From contig CAYXPY010000007.1 in NCBI GenBank assembly GCA_964467345.1, positions 12,530 through 76,529 of the forward strand: a stretch of 64,000 nt of DNA, given 5' to 3'. The notes under the pieces are model-generated. The model did not search any database. It was not told the DNA's origin and saw only the letters and a program-made list of their open reading frames with translations. This DNA is from SM1-50 sp964467345 (GTDB lineage: Archaea; Thermoplasmatota; E2; DHVEG-1). Position 1 is the first letter of the stretch. The number at the start of each line of letters is the position of its first letter. A program made the position numbers and the translations under genes. Positions 1 to 9,314 of this stretch are shown here, piece by piece.

Positions 1-1174
1 AGAGATCAAAGCCATTGTCTGCTTCCTCACCCCAGCGGTTATCCTGATCCGCATTGAAGCTGTTATCAAGATTACTCCAATAAATATCAGCATCGACGTT
101 CCCCTCATAGGCGTAATACATCTGCCGGGCTGGCATCGTGTCTGCATCCCCGGCGATCAGGATGAATCGCGTCTCCCAATCCTGATACGCGTCTCTGCAG
201 AACTCCCGGATGCGCGCCTGGCTGTCGTTGAAGAGTGCAGTGGAGTTATAATAATCAGGGCAGGCAAGGATATCCTGCTTGGTGACAAGCGTGCAGCTTA
301 ACCCATCTGCCGCATGATGGCTCATCAGGCTTTCCCAGTTATACGGGGTCGTCGTGGTGGTGTCCCAGTAGTCCAACCCGTTCTGGGTGGTCGTGATAAT
401 CACATAGTCATAATGATCTGAAGAATCGCACAGCCCTCCCGGGTACTCAAAGGTCGGCAGACCAGCACGGGGGTACTGGTTCATCACCTCAGGGTTGGAG
501 ACCAACCGGGCGACATAGGATTGATCCTCAGGATCGCCCCGATAGAACTGGTTCTGGTCTGCATCCTGTAACGTTATTGTCACCGTCAACCGAGGGTAGT
601 ACTGCAGGATGCCTCTCACCGGGTTGTACTGCACCGGATTGAGGTTTACGGAAAGAACCGGATACCCATGGGAATATCCTAGGCAATACTCTGAATAGCG
701 CATGATTGGATGGAACTCATCGGTTGCATACAGCTCTTGGTTCATGACAAACTCAAATGGCTCGTCACTCCCGATCGGGACAGACCGCTGCTGCGGATAC
801 AAGGGTGTCTCCGTTAGTTTCACCCCAGCCAGATCCAGTGGAAGTGGGCTCCCCAGGACGTTGATCCGTGCGACCGTCTTATTGGGCGGCAGCAGCAAGG
901 AAACCACCTTGACAGGAAGTGCTGGGTCCCCTGCGGATCGACCAACCGCGATACAGCCTGCCTGCGAGATGGTCGCATAGGCTGCATCCATGGGTTGTAT
1001 GCTTGGCTCAAGGAACTCAAACGAATAGCTCAATCGGTTCCCTACGAACCTATCTTCAAATTTCAACGCAGCCCCCAGTGGTGCTGCGGCAGATGTCATC
1101 ATCAGTGCGATGCACATCAGAAAAACGACACCTATTCTGCCTTCTATACTCTTGTTCTTATGTCTGTTCTTCAT
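1..1174 (-). CDS. C25 (gingipain-like) cysteine peptidase, N-terminal part, cut by window edge
   Basis: The first 391 residues are visible; the reading frame stays open to base 1, so the C-terminal part lies outside the window. Residues 1-36 form a secretion signal (basic start, hydrophobic core, Ala-rich end). Residues 37-245 resemble the propeptide/lead region of the other C25 proteins in this window. The catalytic fold then begins with the strand DYVIIT (about 256-261) and a LIAGDADTMPAR segment (about 339-350), matching the VLLVGDVAQIP segment of the peptidase at 6752-9106. The catalytic His and Cys are not in view. The ATG follows an AGGGGATA element at a 6-base spacing, and a TATATAT box lies about 50 bases upstream. 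The family assignment is by pattern recognition. An inactive C25-like protein cannot be excluded. Confidence 0.8.
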   Translation of the reverse strand, partial: MKNRHKNKSIEGRIGVVFLMCIALMMTSAAAPLGAALKFEDRFVGNRLSYSFEFLEPSIQPMDAAYATISQAGCIAVGRSAGDPALPVKVVSLLLPPNKTVARINVLGSPLPLDLAGVKLTETPLYPQQRSVPIGSDEPFEFVMNQELYATDEFHPIMRYSEYCLGYSHGYPVLSVNLNPVQYNPVRGILQYYPRLTVTITLQDADQNQFYRGDPEDQSYVARLVSNPEVMNQYPRAGLPTFEYPGGLCDSSDHYDYVIITTTQNGLDYWDTTTTTPYNWESLMSHHAADGLSCTLVTKQDILACPDYYNSTALFNDSQARIREFCRDAYQDWETRFILIAGDADTMPARQMYYAYEGNVDADIYWSNLDNSFNADQDNRWGEEADNGFDL

Positions 1175-1223
1175 TGGTTATCCCCTATCTCGTATATACC
1201 AGTACATAAGAACGATGCCTGAG

Positions 1224-1230
1224 TATATAT
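1224..1230 (-). promoter_or_regulatory. Candidate TATA box of the first C25 peptidase gene
   Basis: A TATATAT run lies about 50 bases upstream of the ATG at 1174, in an otherwise mixed-sequence spacer. This would place the transcript start near 1200 with a leader of about 25 bases that carries the AGGGGATA element. The call rests on sequence and position only. Confidence 0.4.
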
Positions 1231-1359
1231 GCTTTATCGTCTCTGAGAGCTCATCAATCACGGCGTAACAGGAGGGATTCTTTCCTACCATCATGCGTGA
1301 GACCATCAGAAGAAAAAAAAAGAAAATATATAAAAAAAAAATTAAAAAAAAATAGAGGA

Positions 1360-1379
1360 GGAGTGAAAGATTTCACTCC
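1360..1379 (-). terminator. Hairpin plus T-rich tract after the giant surface-protein gene
   Basis: Read on the minus strand, a perfect 9-base stem (GGAGTGAAA / TTTCACTCC) with a 2-base loop lies 13 bases after the stop codon. It is followed by a long T-rich tract (about 1310-1355). This looks like a transcription terminator or 3'-end stabiliser. A closely similar stem (TGGAGTGA / TCACTCCA) follows the other gene carrying the same C-terminal module (30727-30748). Confidence 0.65.
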
Positions 1380-1392
1380 AATGCGTGTGTCT

Positions 1393-4300
1393 TTAGAGCT
1401 GTTTCAGCAAAGTGTAGTACTGTTGCTGGTTGCCGTAGTCAAACGAGGTGACGACATCGCTCATCTTTGAGTTGCCTGCCGCATCATAGACGATACATTG
1501 TGCGGTGTGGATCTTTGATTCGACCAGGAACTCGTAGGGTGCGCCGTCAGTGTCTTCGCCGACTAAGGCGTCATCTGCGTAGAACTCCACTTTCACGATG
1601 CCGCTGGTGGCGTCTGTTGCGTCCGCCTCAAGTAACCATTTGGTCTTCAAGCCGTTCTGTGCTGTTGCGGTGAAGGCGTTGATGACCGGTGCGGTCTTGT
1701 CCATCTTGAAGCTGATGCTCTTCTCTTCCTCGGTGTTTGGAGGCACTGCTTTGTCGACGGAGTAGAAGTAGACTGTGTGTTGTCCATCGGTGGTGACCTG
1801 GAATGGTGTTTCGTAGAGTGTCCATTCGCCGTTGTCGACCTTATACATGGTGTAGTCGACGCCCTCAGGCCATTTCTCATCGTATGCCGTCAGGGTCACG
1901 GTGACGCTGCTGACATACCATTCGCTCTGGCCCATGGTCCCTGCGAGGGTTGCCTCGGTGGTCGGTGGGGTCGTGTCGGGGATCCTGATGATCCAGCTGA
2001 GTGTCTTCTTGTCGTTGTTGGGGTGGTCATCGCCAGGTAGCACGGTCTTCATGGTGAGCTTGTAGTCTCCTTCTGCATCGGGGTCCTCAGGTATGGTGAT
2101 GTCCGGGAAGGTGACAACTGCGGTCCCACCAGGTGCGACTGGTCCAGCGACAACAACAGTCTCATCATAGACGATGACACCAGTGTCGTTGGTGATCTGG
2201 GCGTTCACGGGGATGTCAATCTCGGGGAAGGTGACTCCTAGGTTCTGGATGATACCCTCAACGGGGTAGGTTCCAGGTAACCAGTATTCGTCGCCACCGC
2301 CACCAGAGGTGACATGTCCACGGATCTCAAAGGCGACATCATAGCCAAGGCCAGGGAGATCGTACCAGGTTGCACCATCAGAGGAGAAGAACGCGGTCTT
2401 CAGGGTGATACCGGGTGCGGAACATTCCAGTGGGTATTCTCCGGTGTTATGGGTTCCTTCCACGCAGAGCCAGATATCGCTTCCATCGAGTGTGACTGGA
2501 CTTGAGAGTGGTACTTCGAACCAGTCGTCACCGGTGATGCTGAACGGCTCAGTGGTGATCTCAGCACCAGGAGCAGTTGCTGATCCAGCGCTGTAGATGT
2601 GAACGTTCCCAGAGAATGCGACGGCACCGTAGTGCTTCCAGCGGATCATATCGAGGTCCCATCCGATGTATGGTGTTTGTTCATCGATGGTGAACCGGTT
2701 TGCACCGTAGATCTGACCAGTGGTTGAGCCGAACGCGTTGGCGTACACTCCGTTATCGTATTGTAACCAGCCTTCATCCTTTGGAGCTGATCCAGAGGGT
2801 TCGGTGATTGCAATGACTCCCGCGTCGTGTTCGTAGCTGAGGGTGATGATCTTTCCAAGGACGTTATCAGCTGGGTACCCATCATCCATGAGTGATGCTT
2901 CCAACAGGCTTAGGTCATCGAAGAAGATGTTGTTGCCGTAGAAGGACTCTCCATAGAAGCCGATCCAGACCGCTGGTAACCCCGCAAAGGCAGACAGACC
3001 AATGCTGTGTTGTTTCCAGCCGGTTGACCCATCGTACCGGTTGATGGTTTCAAGCAGGTAGAAGTTGGCTCCGTCTGGTGATGCGCAGACCGTGATCCGG
3101 TCCGTAGTCCCACTGTATCCCGTGTCGTGATACATCCAGAGTCTCATTGCATAGCCGTCAGCTGTGGTAAAGTCGAAGGAATTGTCCTTGACAAACAGTT
3201 TGCTGTTACCTGAGCTGATATACCAGCAGGCATACCGGGCCATCCAGCTGCCACCATGTGGTGTACAGGTTGGGTAGGTTCCGCTTTGTACGCCGTCGAA
3301 TTTGTTGTCGACATCGGTTCCGCTGATGGTGTATTGAGACCAGCCGGGGAAGTAGCCAGGAACTTCAGGTGTTCCCGCATCTTCGAATCCGACAAAGGTT
3401 CCATCAGGTAAGGTGACATCATCGACCCAGATATACCAGGCGTACCAACCAATGTAGCGGATAGCGAAATACACGGTTTGTCCCACATAGGCGGACATAT
3501 CAAAGGTGTATTGCGTGTAAACCCCGGGCACTGGATAATAAACACCAGCAAGCATGGTTCCTGAAAGGAAGTCAGCGGGGGTGTTCCCGGTTGTGGACAT
3601 GTAGATTTCGTATTCATCGTCACCATAGTTGTAGGTGTCGACCCAGAGCTCAAAGATTCCGCCGGGCGCGACGACAACAGGTCCTGTTGCGAGCCAGTCA
3701 TCGTTGGGTTGTACCGCGTAGTCATAGGTGCATTTTGCACATCCCACTCCGCTGCGTTGTCCCGTAGTACTGCGGACCCAGGCATTTCCGGTGTTGACGT
3801 TATAAATCATCCAACCTGGGGGTTGCCATTGAGGTGGAACCGTTGGGACCCAGTCCTCAAAGCCGTAGGTGTAGAACTCAGCGAATCCGTTCAATGTCGC
3901 TTCGACGTCGACCAAGTAGTCGATGTTCTCAGCGAAGGGAACATCTGATGGTGTCCAGTCAGGCAGGATAGCGTTGACGGTTTCACCAGCAACGACATCA
4001 ACGGTCACGGTCTCGTCATATTCCTCGACCATGTCAATGATGCCAAGCCAGGCGTCATCAACGTACCAGTAGTTGATGTTGAACGAATCACCGCTCATAT
4101 CCCAGGCGATCCGGAAGGTTGCTGATCCGACACCATTGGCTGCGGTTAAGGCAACCTCCGTGGTAGCTGGACCATACGGACCACCGGCACGGACGTACGC
4201 ATCGCTCCAGGTTGCTCCTGAATCGATGGAGGTTTGGATCTTCAGGTCATAATCACCGTTGTAATCGTTGACGTACTCTTTGAATTTTAAGAGCAGTGCG

Positions 4301-6444
4301 GTGTATCCGGTGGTGTCGATATCCATCGTGTAGAGTCGGTGTTCACCAACACTGGAAGGTGACCAGGTGAAATATGCCTCTGGTGCGACTCCGCCAGCGT
4401 AGTTTGTGCTGCTGCTCATCCAGTTGCTTGGGTAGTTGGTTCCCCAGCCTGCTGGTGGCACGCCACCGGAGAAGTCTTCTTCAAGAAGCGTGGTGTAGAG
4501 GGCTTTGCCGATGGTCATGTGCACGTTGACGCTCTCGGCGTTCTGACCCTTGTTGAAGATGACGACCTCAGGGGTCTGGGTCTGTGCAAGACCGTTCTGT
4601 GGTGAGACGATCTCTGTTATTGCGACATCATGGAGGTACCCGTAGTGCAGGGTGAAGGCTTTCTCCTTGTAGTCGTTCTGGGTGTTCTCATCGACAAACA
4701 GGTTGGTTGCCTCTGCGTTGTAGTTAATGTTGACATTCTCAGAGACACCAAGCGCTGCAGGTGTCCAGGTTGGGAAGGAAACCTCTAAGGTTGTGTCTGG
4801 TGCAATCGAGGGGACCGTCACAGTCTGGCTGTATTCATTCTGCCAACTGATGATGGTAAATCCGACATCATCGATGTACCACCCGGTGTATTGAACAGAC
4901 GAGTCAGAAGCGGTTTCGAACATGATTTTACAGTCTTGTCCCTCATAGGCGCTTAAATCAAAGTTGGCTTGTTTCCAGCCACCACTTTGACCATTATAGG
5001 CGGCCTGTCCAGTCATGTACGGGTTATATGCCATGGAACCAGGGTATCCTCCAACGGGGGTGATTATCGTCCAAGTGGTTCCACCATCGTTACTGATTTT
5101 GACGTTTCCACCATCATAATTGTTCTCAAAGTAGTACCAGTGCCAGAAGTTGAACAAGGCACCACTGGGGACGGTAAACGTCGGCGTCACAAGATAACAC
5201 CACATGCTGGCTGGGTAGTTCCCGGCTAGGTTTGTCGCCCAGACGTTCGCACCATTGTGAGCAGCCATTGGCCCAGAGGTCGGTGCGCCCCATTGCCATG
5301 CATCAGGCTGTGGGAGCTTTGGCGCGTGAATGTAACTGCCGTTGGTCGCCTCGAAATCCTCAACAGTTCCCGTGACGACTTCAACACCGATGTCGAGCTT
5401 AATTTGGACGTTAGTCTCGGTGTTCAACCCGATGTTCTTCACTTTAACGATCGGGGTGATCGGGCCGGCGTTGCCGCTGGCTGGTTTGACAATACCGCTG
5501 ATCGCGATATCATGGTCATATTGGAACGGTAACCAGGGGATGGCGAATCCATCGACTTCCATACCGCCTTCGAAGGCACCAACCAAGGTACAGGTTAAGC
5601 CGTCTAAGGTGTACAGACCAGCTGTGCCACTTTGGGTGTACCCAGCGATGTAGAAGATCTCATTGTCTCGATCATAGGCTGGGTCCTGTGCATACAAGAA
5701 CCCGATGTTCAACGCACCAAGATCCGTAGCTGCACCGGATGCTTTGTCAACGGAGTACAGATGGCTCATACCGCTGAACAACACATCATAACCATAGATA
5801 TCACCGCTGTTATCACAGATGAGACCAATCAGGGTGTTTGCGATCCCGTGAGAACCAACAACGGTGGATGTTCCTGTTAACACATCAACGGTGTATAAGC
5901 TGCCGCCACCAGTTCCATACCAGGTAGCCGTAGTTGAATCAAAGCACAACCCGTTCATACCCGGTGAGGGGCCCATTAAGGTCATGGTTCCATCATAATC
6001 GATATGATAGATCCCACCACCGTACTCGACACCATACCAGTTACCATCTGCATCGATGTCAGCACCGCCAATGAAGTTGGGGACGATACCGGCTTGCAAT
6101 GATTCGATGGCATCAGGGGTATCAAAGGTGATTGGCCCTTCTGGATGTGCACCGGAGGGATCATACGCGTTATACGCATAGAAATAACCCCTGTCTAACA
6201 GTGGTGCATGTTGGGTCGGAATTCCCTTTGTTACCAAAGGTGATAACCCATCTGCTCGTGCTATATATTCTTTGTTCTCTGCATCTAGAGCTATGACGGG
6301 TATGCTATTTTGTGTCTTAGTTTCCTGTGGCCGTATCGCTGCAGACGCTGCAGTCCCTAAAAAGAGGGCAGCGACTAGGACGACGGTCATTAGAAACATA
6401 GTCTTCGCTAGCTTACTTTTCCATACACTATGTTTTGCTTTCAT
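1393..6444 (-). CDS. Giant secreted surface protein with four adhesin/MAM-like jelly-roll domains
   Basis: A 1683-residue secreted protein. Residues 1-36 are a signal peptide. Residues 70-300 look like a beta-propeller made of weak repeats. Four 'choice-of-anchor J'/MAM-like jelly rolls follow (about 362-535, 650-800, 855-1010 and 1017-1185), each with a GW-type strand and a Y(I/V)DD motif. CARDB-like linkers (about 310-355, 605-645, 800-850) separate them. A fifth beta domain (1225-1380) and Ig-like segments follow. Residues 1490-1683 are a module that is nearly identical in design, and in many residues, to the C-terminus of the protein at 28946-30712. No peptidase motif is visible, so a structural or adhesive role at the cell surface is inferred. 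A GAGGT ribosome-binding site lies 8 bases before the ATG. The DNA looks more GC-rich than most of the window. Confidence 0.85.
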   Translation of the reverse strand: MKAKHSVWKSKLAKTMFLMTVVLVAALFLGTAASAAIRPQETKTQNSIPVIALDAENKEYIARADGLSPLVTKGIPTQHAPLLDRGYFYAYNAYDPSGAHPEGPITFDTPDAIESLQAGIVPNFIGGADIDADGNWYGVEYGGGIYHIDYDGTMTLMGPSPGMNGLCFDSTTATWYGTGGGSLYTVDVLTGTSTVVGSHGIANTLIGLICDNSGDIYGYDVLFSGMSHLYSVDKASGAATDLGALNIGFLYAQDPAYDRDNEIFYIAGYTQSGTAGLYTLDGLTCTLVGAFEGGMEVDGFAIPWLPFQYDHDIAISGIVKPASGNAGPITPIVKVKNIGLNTETNVQIKLDIGVEVVTGTVEDFEATNGSYIHAPKLPQPDAWQWGAPTSGPMAAHNGANVWATNLAGNYPASMWCYLVTPTFTVPSGALFNFWHWYYFENNYDGGNVKISNDGGTTWTIITPVGGYPGSMAYNPYMTGQAAYNGQSGGWKQANFDLSAYEGQDCKIMFETASDSSVQYTGWYIDDVGFTIISWQNEYSQTVTVPSIAPDTTLEVSFPTWTPAALGVSENVNINYNAEATNLFVDENTQNDYKEKAFTLHYGYLHDVAITEIVSPQNGLAQTQTPEVVIFNKGQNAESVNVHMTIGKALYTTLLEEDFSGGVPPAGWGTNYPSNWMSSSTNYAGGVAPEAYFTWSPSSVGEHRLYTMDIDTTGYTALLLKFKEYVNDYNGDYDLKIQTSIDSGATWSDAYVRAGGPYGPATTEVALTAANGVGSATFRIAWDMSGDSFNINYWYVDDAWLGIIDMVEEYDETVTVDVVAGETVNAILPDWTPSDVPFAENIDYLVDVEATLNGFAEFYTYGFEDWVPTVPPQWQPPGWMIYNVNTGNAWVRSTTGQRSGVGCAKCTYDYAVQPNDDWLATGPVVVAPGGIFELWVDTYNYGDDEYEIYMSTTGNTPADFLSGTMLAGVYYPVPGVYTQYTFDMSAYVGQTVYFAIRYIGWYAWYIWVDDVTLPDGTFVGFEDAGTPEVPGYFPGWSQYTISGTDVDNKFDGVQSGTYPTCTPHGGSWMARYACWYISSGNSKLFVKDNSFDFTTADGYAMRLWMYHDTGYSGTTDRITVCASPDGANFYLLETINRYDGSTGWKQHSIGLSAFAGLPAVWIGFYGESFYGNNIFFDDLSLLEASLMDDGYPADNVLGKIITLSYEHDAGVIAITEPSGSAPKDEGWLQYDNGVYANAFGSTTGQIYGANRFTIDEQTPYIGWDLDMIRWKHYGAVAFSGNVHIYSAGSATAPGAEITTEPFSITGDDWFEVPLSSPVTLDGSDIWLCVEGTHNTGEYPLECSAPGITLKTAFFSSDGATWYDLPGLGYDVAFEIRGHVTSGGGGDEYWLPGTYPVEGIIQNLGVTFPEIDIPVNAQITNDTGVIVYDETVVVAGPVAPGGTAVVTFPDITIPEDPDAEGDYKLTMKTVLPGDDHPNNDKKTLSWIIRIPDTTPPTTEATLAGTMGQSEWYVSSVTVTLTAYDEKWPEGVDYTMYKVDNGEWTLYETPFQVTTDGQHTVYFYSVDKAVPPNTEEEKSISFKMDKTAPVINAFTATAQNGLKTKWLLEADATDATSGIVKVEFYADDALVGEDTDGAPYEFLVESKIHTAQCIVYDAAGNSKMSDVVTSFDYGNQQQYYTLLKQL

Positions 6445-6751
6445 AAAATTTTACCTCGCCTTACTCTTCTTAAATGCGTATGGTCTTAATAAATGTTTCG
6501 CACCAAATATATATATTAATATTTAAAATAAAATAAAAAGAATTGAAATAACTCCTCTGGAGAAAAACAGAAAAGAGACAGAGAAAAGAACCTTTCTACA
6601 GACCATTATATAATAAACGTATTAGAAATCAGATCCAACCACCACACAGCCTAAGGAAATCCGCCCCCAACCAACAAAACCTGCTCTTTATAGTACATAA
6701 TACATATGTAGAAAAAAGAAAAAATCAATAAAAAAGAAAAAAAAGAGGATG
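6445..6751. other. Gene-free spacer upstream of the giant surface protein
   Basis: An AT-rich 307-base spacer. The part next to the surface-protein start holds its probable promoter: a TATATATATTAATATTT stretch near 6505-6525 on the minus strand. The remainder (6540-6750) shows poly-A/T runs, including T-rich minus-strand sequence. I see no further gene or RNA in it. Confidence 0.5.
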
Positions 6752-9106
6752 TTAGGCGACGTTTACAAAAAACGGGCCTATCAACAGAGCGGTTGCGGTT
6801 TTTTCCAGTTCACCGACCGTGACAAGGATCTCCACCGATCCAAGACCAAACACAAAACCGGTTTTGGCCTTCGGGGCAAACCCAGGCATGATCTTCTCAA
6901 ACGAACCAGATGAATACCGGCCAAGAAGAATCAGGTTCCCCTGGATGGCAATCGACCAGTTCACATTCGTTGCAGCCCCAGCCCCCGTGTTCTTAATCGC
7001 TGCCGTGACACTCCCAACACCAGCGGAAATCTCCCCAATCTCGATGCAGGGAAGCGCATCGATGTGGATGGAGGTTTCCTCGGACCAATCGCTTTCCAGG
7101 TCATCCGTGTCCTTTGCCTTGACCTTGATACTGTAGTCACCTATGATCGTCCAGCTATGGTTCAAAACAACAGATTCACCAGAATCAAACGGACCAAGCC
7201 ACCCAGTCATCTCATCACCCCAATAAACCATGTAATACACATCATTGTTCTGCGGGTCTGTCGTCAGGAACGTAAACGAATACTCAATCCCGATCTCTCC
7301 TGCGGTTGGCCCTAAAGGTTTATCAGGTATATCTGGCGGCGTGTTGATGTTCGTCTCCCCATTCCAGAGCTTCACGGATGAGTCACCAAGCACATTATAC
7401 GCCTCAAAATAGTATTTTGTCAGACCTGACCCACCGTAATATTCATAGAGATAGAACAGACCCTTATTGGTCATACCACCGATCATCTCAAGGTTATCCT
7501 CCCACCAGGCTTTAAACATCCGTTTCTCTAAGATATCATCCTCATCCCAATAGGTCGAGGCAGACGCACCCCAGAACGCTATTGCCCCTTTGTTTTCAAC
7601 CCGAAGCCATGTTTCACCAAAACATTCACCTTGGTTAAAGGGGTTTGTCGAACAGGCATGGCTACACACAAACGGATACATATAATAATTCTGAAGATTC
7701 TGCACATTACTTTGATCGAACGGAACACAGCCCCATCCTCCAGAGTACCCATGTCCCGAATAAACACACAGGCTTCGTCCATCGTTCAAAGCGTTTGTGA
7801 CATCTGAAGTGCTTCCGCCCTGCGATTGATAAATCTTATCACAGGTGTAGTTGTTTGGCGCAAGGTAGGTGTCAATCACATAGTTATGGGTATCCTCTGC
7901 CATCCCCCCTGCATCACTTGAGGCGAGAAACGCTGCTTTCTTTATCCAGGACTCGTCTGGGAACACACCAACCTCATAATAGATGGTTTTATCGACCATG
8001 ATGGTCACATGCTCAGCGGTAGCGGCGGGAAAACGACTCACTATGAGATCAGCAAAATAATTCCCTTGATCAATCGTAGCATAATACAAATCAGTACACG
8101 AACTACTTTGCGTACCAGTCCACGTGGGAATCTGAGCAACATCACCGACTAACAAGACATACACCGGAGGCGTCGTCCAGTTATTGAACGCATCAGCGAT
8201 ATAGCTTTTGATCATTTCTTTTGTGACACCACCCGGGATCTCAGAGGTTGTCGTCACCGTGGTCTCAAAACCCAGGGAGTCTTTCCAGTCAGCAAACGGA
8301 GCAATCGCATCGACAAATGAATCATGAACAATAATTAGATATCCTTCTTTCCGCGGTCCATTTCCCGTCGTCCCTTCCAACGCACCATAGTTGACAAACG
8401 AGGTGCGGAACAGTTGTTCAAACGAGGAAGTTGTATACCGGTCAATCCTCTCAGCAGTCTTCACCAGATCGCTCCCCGGAAGCTCGATACGGATATCACA
8501 GCTGGTCATAATGCGTAATTTTCCAGTAGAAGGATTATACTGCACGGGAAATATACTCAGAAACGCGATGTTACGTCCTCGCAGTTCCCCAAGAGCACTG
8601 ACCGTAGCGACATTCGAAGGCACAAACGAGTCCTGCGCATAGAGGCTGTCATCAATAGTAAACGGTACCGTCGCACCCTCTATTTTTACCAAAGATTCCT
8701 GAACAGGGATCACCCATGAGGGAAGATGCAACGCGTCAAGTGATGTCGTCTCCCAGGTCACCGATTCAACAACAAACGCAGGAACCGCGCCCTGAGGAAT
8801 TTCCAGAAACCGGGAAATCACCGGTAGCTGAGGCTGACCAACAACTGTGGAAACCCCCTCGCCAGGTATTTCCACTGTTGCATAATTCTGCCCAGCAAGA
8901 ATGCGTTGACCGAACGTTAACGGAGACGGTGTGATACTCACGGTGATATAAGGCTGGTCGGTATAATGAAACGTCGATGTGATACCATTTGAGTTCATAG
9001 AAAACGACTCACTCGTTGGATGAACTGCACTAACCCCTGCCGAGAAGAGAAGTATCAGTGCAACAGCTGCCTGAATAACCATTTTTTTCTTAGTACTAAG
9101 CTTCAT
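6752..9106 (-). CDS. Secreted C25 (gingipain-like) cysteine peptidase with PKD domain and C-terminal module B
   Basis: A 784-residue extracellular endopeptidase. Residues 1-27 are a signal peptide and 28-245 a propeptide-like region. The C25 catalytic domain covers about 255-580 with the dyad His452 (YSGHGYSGGWG) and Cys485 (CSHACSTN). Residues 589-682 form a PKD domain of a WGDE...WLGPFDS type that recurs in neighbouring secreted proteins. Residues 686-784 form a module shared with the carboxypeptidase at 9315-11675, containing NTGAG, LLGR and TGFVFGLGSV. There is no LPXTG-like signal, so this module is a candidate sorting or anchoring domain (inference). The ATG sits 7 bases after an AGGGGATA element, and a TATA-like run lies near 9164-9171. 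C25 peptidases cleave after Arg or Lys in characterised members; the specificity here is not known. Confidence 0.9.
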   Translation of the reverse strand: MKLSTKKKMVIQAAVALILLFSAGVSAVHPTSESFSMNSNGITSTFHYTDQPYITVSITPSPLTFGQRILAGQNYATVEIPGEGVSTVVGQPQLPVISRFLEIPQGAVPAFVVESVTWETTSLDALHLPSWVIPVQESLVKIEGATVPFTIDDSLYAQDSFVPSNVATVSALGELRGRNIAFLSIFPVQYNPSTGKLRIMTSCDIRIELPGSDLVKTAERIDRYTTSSFEQLFRTSFVNYGALEGTTGNGPRKEGYLIIVHDSFVDAIAPFADWKDSLGFETTVTTTSEIPGGVTKEMIKSYIADAFNNWTTPPVYVLLVGDVAQIPTWTGTQSSSCTDLYYATIDQGNYFADLIVSRFPAATAEHVTIMVDKTIYYEVGVFPDESWIKKAAFLASSDAGGMAEDTHNYVIDTYLAPNNYTCDKIYQSQGGSTSDVTNALNDGRSLCVYSGHGYSGGWGCVPFDQSNVQNLQNYYMYPFVCSHACSTNPFNQGECFGETWLRVENKGAIAFWGASASTYWDEDDILEKRMFKAWWEDNLEMIGGMTNKGLFYLYEYYGGSGLTKYYFEAYNVLGDSSVKLWNGETNINTPPDIPDKPLGPTAGEIGIEYSFTFLTTDPQNNDVYYMVYWGDEMTGWLGPFDSGESVVLNHSWTIIGDYSIKVKAKDTDDLESDWSEETSIHIDALPCIEIGEISAGVGSVTAAIKNTGAGAATNVNWSIAIQGNLILLGRYSSGSFEKIMPGFAPKAKTGFVFGLGSVEILVTVGELEKTATALLIGPFFVNVA

Positions 9107-9314
9107 TCTTCATATCCCCTATTAATTCTATTTATTCTCTATTTAACACTAACAAAATTCATATTTATATAGATATCGACTAGATGAAAACCTTCTTCTC
9201 CACCAAGAAGTCTAGGATTTCTCTCATCATGCTCTTCTCTCTTATACATACTCTCCTGTCATACGTTCTTTATTACAAGATAACCATCACATGTTTTGAG
9301 AAGGGAAAAACTTG

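Noticed and set aside
1310..1355. Long A-rich tract considered as a possible simple-sequence repeat or assembly artefact
   Set aside because: On the minus strand it is the T-rich part of a hairpin terminator after the giant gene, which explains it adequately.
3144..3785. 213-codon minus-strand open frame
   Set aside because: It is a frame-shifted reading of the giant surface-protein gene, rich in Pro, Thr and Ser, with no family match. The main frame has recognisable domains across this stretch.
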